From assembly GCA_002422995.1 (NCBI GenBank), contig DIUK01000068.1:1-9623 (forward strand): a stretch of 9,623 nucleotides of DNA, given 5' to 3'. Below are positions 7,272 through 9,623 of this stretch, piece by piece. How positions within the stretch are numbered: the stretch's first letter is position 1; each line of letters begins with the position of its first letter. Source of the stretch: Rhodocyclaceae bacterium UBA6160. Its GTDB lineage: Bacteria; Pseudomonadota; Gammaproteobacteria; Burkholderiales; Rhodocyclaceae. The position numbers and the translations under genes are program-made. The notes under the pieces are model-generated. The model saw only the letters and a program-made list of their open reading frames with translations, had not been told where the DNA came from and ran no database searches.

Positions 7272-7331
7272 GATGTAACGCCCCCGGCGCTCGCCTGCAT
7301 TGCCTTTCGTACCTATTTAATGGAACGCCTG

Positions 7332-8669
7332 ATGAAAAAATTTCTTCTGAACCAATTACCATCCGCCTTGCTTCTCAGCAGCTTGTTAATCAGCACCGCC
7401 TATGCAACCGATTTGCTTTCGGCTTATCACGATGCGGTTGCTTACGATGCACAGTTCGCCGCAGCACGTGCAGCGCTCAATGCAGGCCGCGAAAAACTGC
7501 CGCAAGGACGGGCAGGCTTATTACCCAGCATCGGCCTTACTGGCAATACGGCATGGAATGACACACGCACAACACCGCGCGCCACTGGTGTGGATAGCAA
7601 TGCAAAATATAACGCCAATGGCTGGACGGTAAGCTTGTCGCAACCCCTATTTCGCTGGCAAAACTGGGTGGGTTACAACCAGGCTGAATTAGCAGTCACT
7701 TTAGCTGAAGCACAGTTTGTGCAAGCCCGCCAGGATCTCATTTTGCGTGTTGCCCAGTCTTATTTTGATGTTCTGCTCGCACAAGACGCGCTAGCTACAG
7801 CGCAAGGACAAAAAACTGCCATTGCAGAACAGCTAGCTGCAGCCAAACGCTCATTTGAAGTGGGCACCACCACGATTACCGATACCAATGAAGCCCAGTC
7901 GCGTTACGACCTCATCATTGCACAAGAAATTGCTGCGCAAAATGACCTCGCCGTGAAACAAGAAACCTTGCGAACAGTCATTGGCAAAGCCCCCGGTACG
8001 CTAGAGAATCTGCGGCCGGGCACGACTTTACTGAGTCCTCAGCCCAACGATATTGCCGCATGGGTTACCCTCGCTGAAACCGCCAACCCCGGCGTTGCCA
8101 GCGCGCAAGCCGCGTTTGAAATTGCCGTACGTGAAATTGAAAAGCAGCGTGCCGGACATTTACCTACGCTGGACCTCGTGGCCAGCCATGGCAAAAGCAG
8201 TGTGGGCACTGAGGGTGCGCCAACCTTTGGCGGGCTGGATAACCGCAGCAATAGCATTGGGTTGCAACTGTCCATCCCAATCTATGCCGGTGGTGCAACG
8301 ACCTCACGTGATCGCGAAGCCGTTGCCTTAAAAGAAAAAGCAGCAGCGGACCTTGACAATGCGCGTCGTCAGGCAACATTGGCTGCCAGACAATCTTATT
8401 TGGGCGTGAATGCGGGCTTATCTCAAGTCACGGCTTTTGAAGCCGCCTTGATTTCCTCCCAATCATCATTGGATTCAAACAAGCTGGGCTATGACGTGGG
8501 TGTGCGTATCAACATTGATGTCCTCAACGCGCAAAGTCAGCTTTATGCCACGCAACAAAGTCTTTCCAAAGCGCGGCTAGATACACTGTTAGCCTTGCTG
8601 CGCCTGAAGTCTGCGGCAGGCAGCTTGAGCGAGCAGGACGTGCAGGCGGTTAACGCCCTACTGCAATAA
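7332..8669 (+). CDS. tolC: TolC-family outer-membrane efflux channel
   Basis: A 445-residue outer-membrane factor that forms a trimeric beta-barrel and alpha-helical tunnel, docking with RND or ABC adaptors. A Sec signal (MKKFLLNQLP, hydrophobic core, AYA|TD) is cleaved after about residue 25. Two tandem outer-membrane-efflux repeats follow, at about 26-215 and 235-430, with typical pieces: DLLSAYHDAVAYDAQFAAAR, SLSQPLFRW, AQSYFDVLLAQDAL, LQLSIPIYAGG and, near the C-terminus, NIDVLNAQSQLYATQQSLSKARLDTLLALLRLK. It is shorter than E. coli TolC, having little C-terminal extension. I chose the ATG at 7332, which has GGAA six bases upstream and gives a clean signal peptide; an ATG at 7320 would add four residues but lacks a ribosome site. 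It supplies the third part of the tripartite pump encoded upstream. Confidence 0.95.
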   Translation: MKKFLLNQLPSALLLSSLLISTAYATDLLSAYHDAVAYDAQFAAARAALNAGREKLPQGRAGLLPSIGLTGNTAWNDTRTTPRATGVDSNAKYNANGWTVSLSQPLFRWQNWVGYNQAELAVTLAEAQFVQARQDLILRVAQSYFDVLLAQDALATAQGQKTAIAEQLAAAKRSFEVGTTTITDTNEAQSRYDLIIAQEIAAQNDLAVKQETLRTVIGKAPGTLENLRPGTTLLSPQPNDIAAWVTLAETANPGVASAQAAFEIAVREIEKQRAGHLPTLDLVASHGKSSVGTEGAPTFGGLDNRSNSIGLQLSIPIYAGGATTSRDREAVALKEKAAADLDNARRQATLAARQSYLGVNAGLSQVTAFEAALISSQSSLDSNKLGYDVGVRINIDVLNAQSQLYATQQSLSKARLDTLLALLRLKSAAGSLSEQDVQAVNALLQ

Positions 8670-9623
8670 GTTAGCCACCAGCGCCAGACTGCGGGCTGTC
8701 GCTCCGCGATGCCGCAGAACAAATTCACGTCCTGCCAAGCTCATTTTCTGGCGTTGATGCGCGTCAGCAAGCAAGCAGTTTGCCTGTTGCACCAGTTCGC
8801 CTGCATCCATGATTTGCCTCGCTGCCCCACACGCCAGCGCCTCACGTGCGGCTTCGGCAAAGTTGAACGTCGATGGGCCGATCAATACCGGCGTGCCGAC
8901 AGCACATGCCTCGATTAAATTCTGGCAACCATAATTTTTCAAACTGCCCCCGATAAACGCGACATCCACTGCCGCATACCAAGCGAACATCTCGCCCATG
9001 CTATCGCCCAGCACCACTTGTGTGCCGGGTTTAATCGCCTGATTTTCGCTGCGTCGCTGCAAACTCAAGCCGCGCTCAGCCACCCATTGCACTACATCAT
9101 CAAACCGCTGCGGATGTCTGGGCACAATCACCAGTAACGCGTCAGGCGACATGGCAAGGGTGGAACGATCCATCACTGTATTTGCTATTGCTGTATCCGC
9201 TCTATCCAAACGCTTCGCCGTCTCATCAGCGCCGACTTTTTTTGCGCGGGTTTTTTCTGCTTTCATTGCAGCAAGCCAAGCATCGAGAATCAGCACTTCT
9301 TCACCTTCACGCGTACTAGCGGCCAGCCACACGGGACGATCGCCCAGATGATCACGAAAAATCCGGCTCAATGCCAATTGCTCAGGCGGTGGATCTATAT
9401 CGAATTTAATATTCCCCGTGACAGAAATCGCTGCTGCGCCAAGTGCGGTAAAGCGTGTCGCATCCTCTGCAGTTTGTGCGCCAATAACACTGAAAAATGG
9501 CAATATCTGCCGCGTAAAATTCGGCCACCGCGCATAACGCCGTGCTGATCGCTCAGACAAACGTGCATTCAACAAACACACTGGCACGCCCGCTATACGG
9601 CATTCAGCCAGCAGGTTCGGCCA
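8658..9623 (-). CDS. waaA: 3-deoxy-D-manno-octulosonic acid (Kdo) transferase WaaA, 5' end cut
   Basis: WaaA (KdtA) adds Kdo from CMP-Kdo to lipid IVA at the inner membrane during lipopolysaccharide core synthesis. The frame is open to the right edge, so 321 residues are visible and the N-terminal about 100 residues are missing. Landmarks, counting the first visible Trp as 1: WPNLLAECRIAGVP (1-14), NARLSERSARRYAR (19-32), GNIKFD, WLAASTREGEE (99-109), VIVPRHPQRFD (165-175), the GT-B donor-site region FIGGSLKNYGCQNLIEACA (223-241), and GPSTFNFAEAA (249-259). Between LDAWLAA and DALLVIVPRHP there is an unusually long charged segment (about residues 121-158). GCQN replaces the usual GG[HQ]N, and GPST replaces GPHT. 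It ends TAG, 12 bp inside the convergent tolC gene. Confidence 0.95.
   Translation of the reverse strand, partial: WPNLLAECRIAGVPVCLLNARLSERSARRYARWPNFTRQILPFFSVIGAQTAEDATRFTALGAAAISVTGNIKFDIDPPPEQLALSRIFRDHLGDRPVWLAASTREGEEVLILDAWLAAMKAEKTRAKKVGADETAKRLDRADTAIANTVMDRSTLAMSPDALLVIVPRHPQRFDDVVQWVAERGLSLQRRSENQAIKPGTQVVLGDSMGEMFAWYAAVDVAFIGGSLKNYGCQNLIEACAVGTPVLIGPSTFNFAEAAREALACGAARQIMDAGELVQQANCLLADAHQRQKMSLAGREFVLRHRGATARSLALVANLLQ

Noticed and set aside
7285..7294. GGCGCTCGCC after the rhodanese as a terminator
   Set aside because: The stem would be three or four pairs with a minimal loop and no T tract.
7320..7331. Earlier ATG for tolC at 7320
   Set aside because: No ribosome site precedes it and it adds MERL before a clean signal peptide; GGAA supports the ATG at 7332.
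1..9623. CRISPR array, insertion sequence, tRNA, phage or toxin-antitoxin genes
   Set aside because: No spaced direct repeats, transposase or integrase motifs, terminal inverted repeats or tRNA-like cloverleaf were seen in the window.

Overview
The window looks like the chromosome of a betaproteobacterium, probably of the Nitrosomonadales/Methylophilaceae type. This is inferred from protein character, moderate GC, and the local order PCMT-like methyltransferase, rhodanese, tolC, convergent waaA, which I recall from that group; no database search was possible. All genes look intact apart from the two cut by the window edges. I see no mobile element, CRISPR array, rRNA or tRNA.

Layout: (1) 1-690, minus strand: 5' part of thiC, thiamine pyrimidine synthesis, running off the left edge. 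(2) 691-1136: a 446-bp divergent intergenic region with no convincing gene. It holds a perfect 7+7 bp palindrome lying inside a plausible sigma70 promoter that reads toward the regulator, with a weaker promoter facing thiC. (3) 1137-1838, plus strand: TetR/AcrR-family regulator. (4) 1954-6263: an RND efflux pair, a lipoprotein periplasmic adaptor and an HAE1-type inner-membrane transporter, with stop and start overlapping by one base. (5) 6253-8669: a PCMT-like methyltransferase whose start lies inside the end of the RND gene, a single-domain rhodanese, and a TolC-family outer-membrane channel. (6) 8658-9623, minus strand: waaA (Kdo transferase), convergent with tolC, overlapping it by 12 bp and running off the right edge.

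How they fit: adaptor, RND pump and TolC channel together make a complete tripartite envelope exporter, and the upstream TetR protein is its likely local repressor. The tight spacing from adaptor to methyltransferase, and short gaps to rhodanese and tolC, suggest one transcription unit in which the pump genes sit immediately upstream of a pcm-like/rhodanese/tolC block. waaA and thiC are housekeeping neighbours. 

I did not find a clearly new biological system. The points most worth checking are the palindrome-promoter arrangement, the lack of a recognisable TPP riboswitch before thiC, the altered active-site motif of the PCMT-like protein, an extra charged segment in WaaA, and the two-strand overlap where TolC and WaaA both end in Leu-Leu-Gln.
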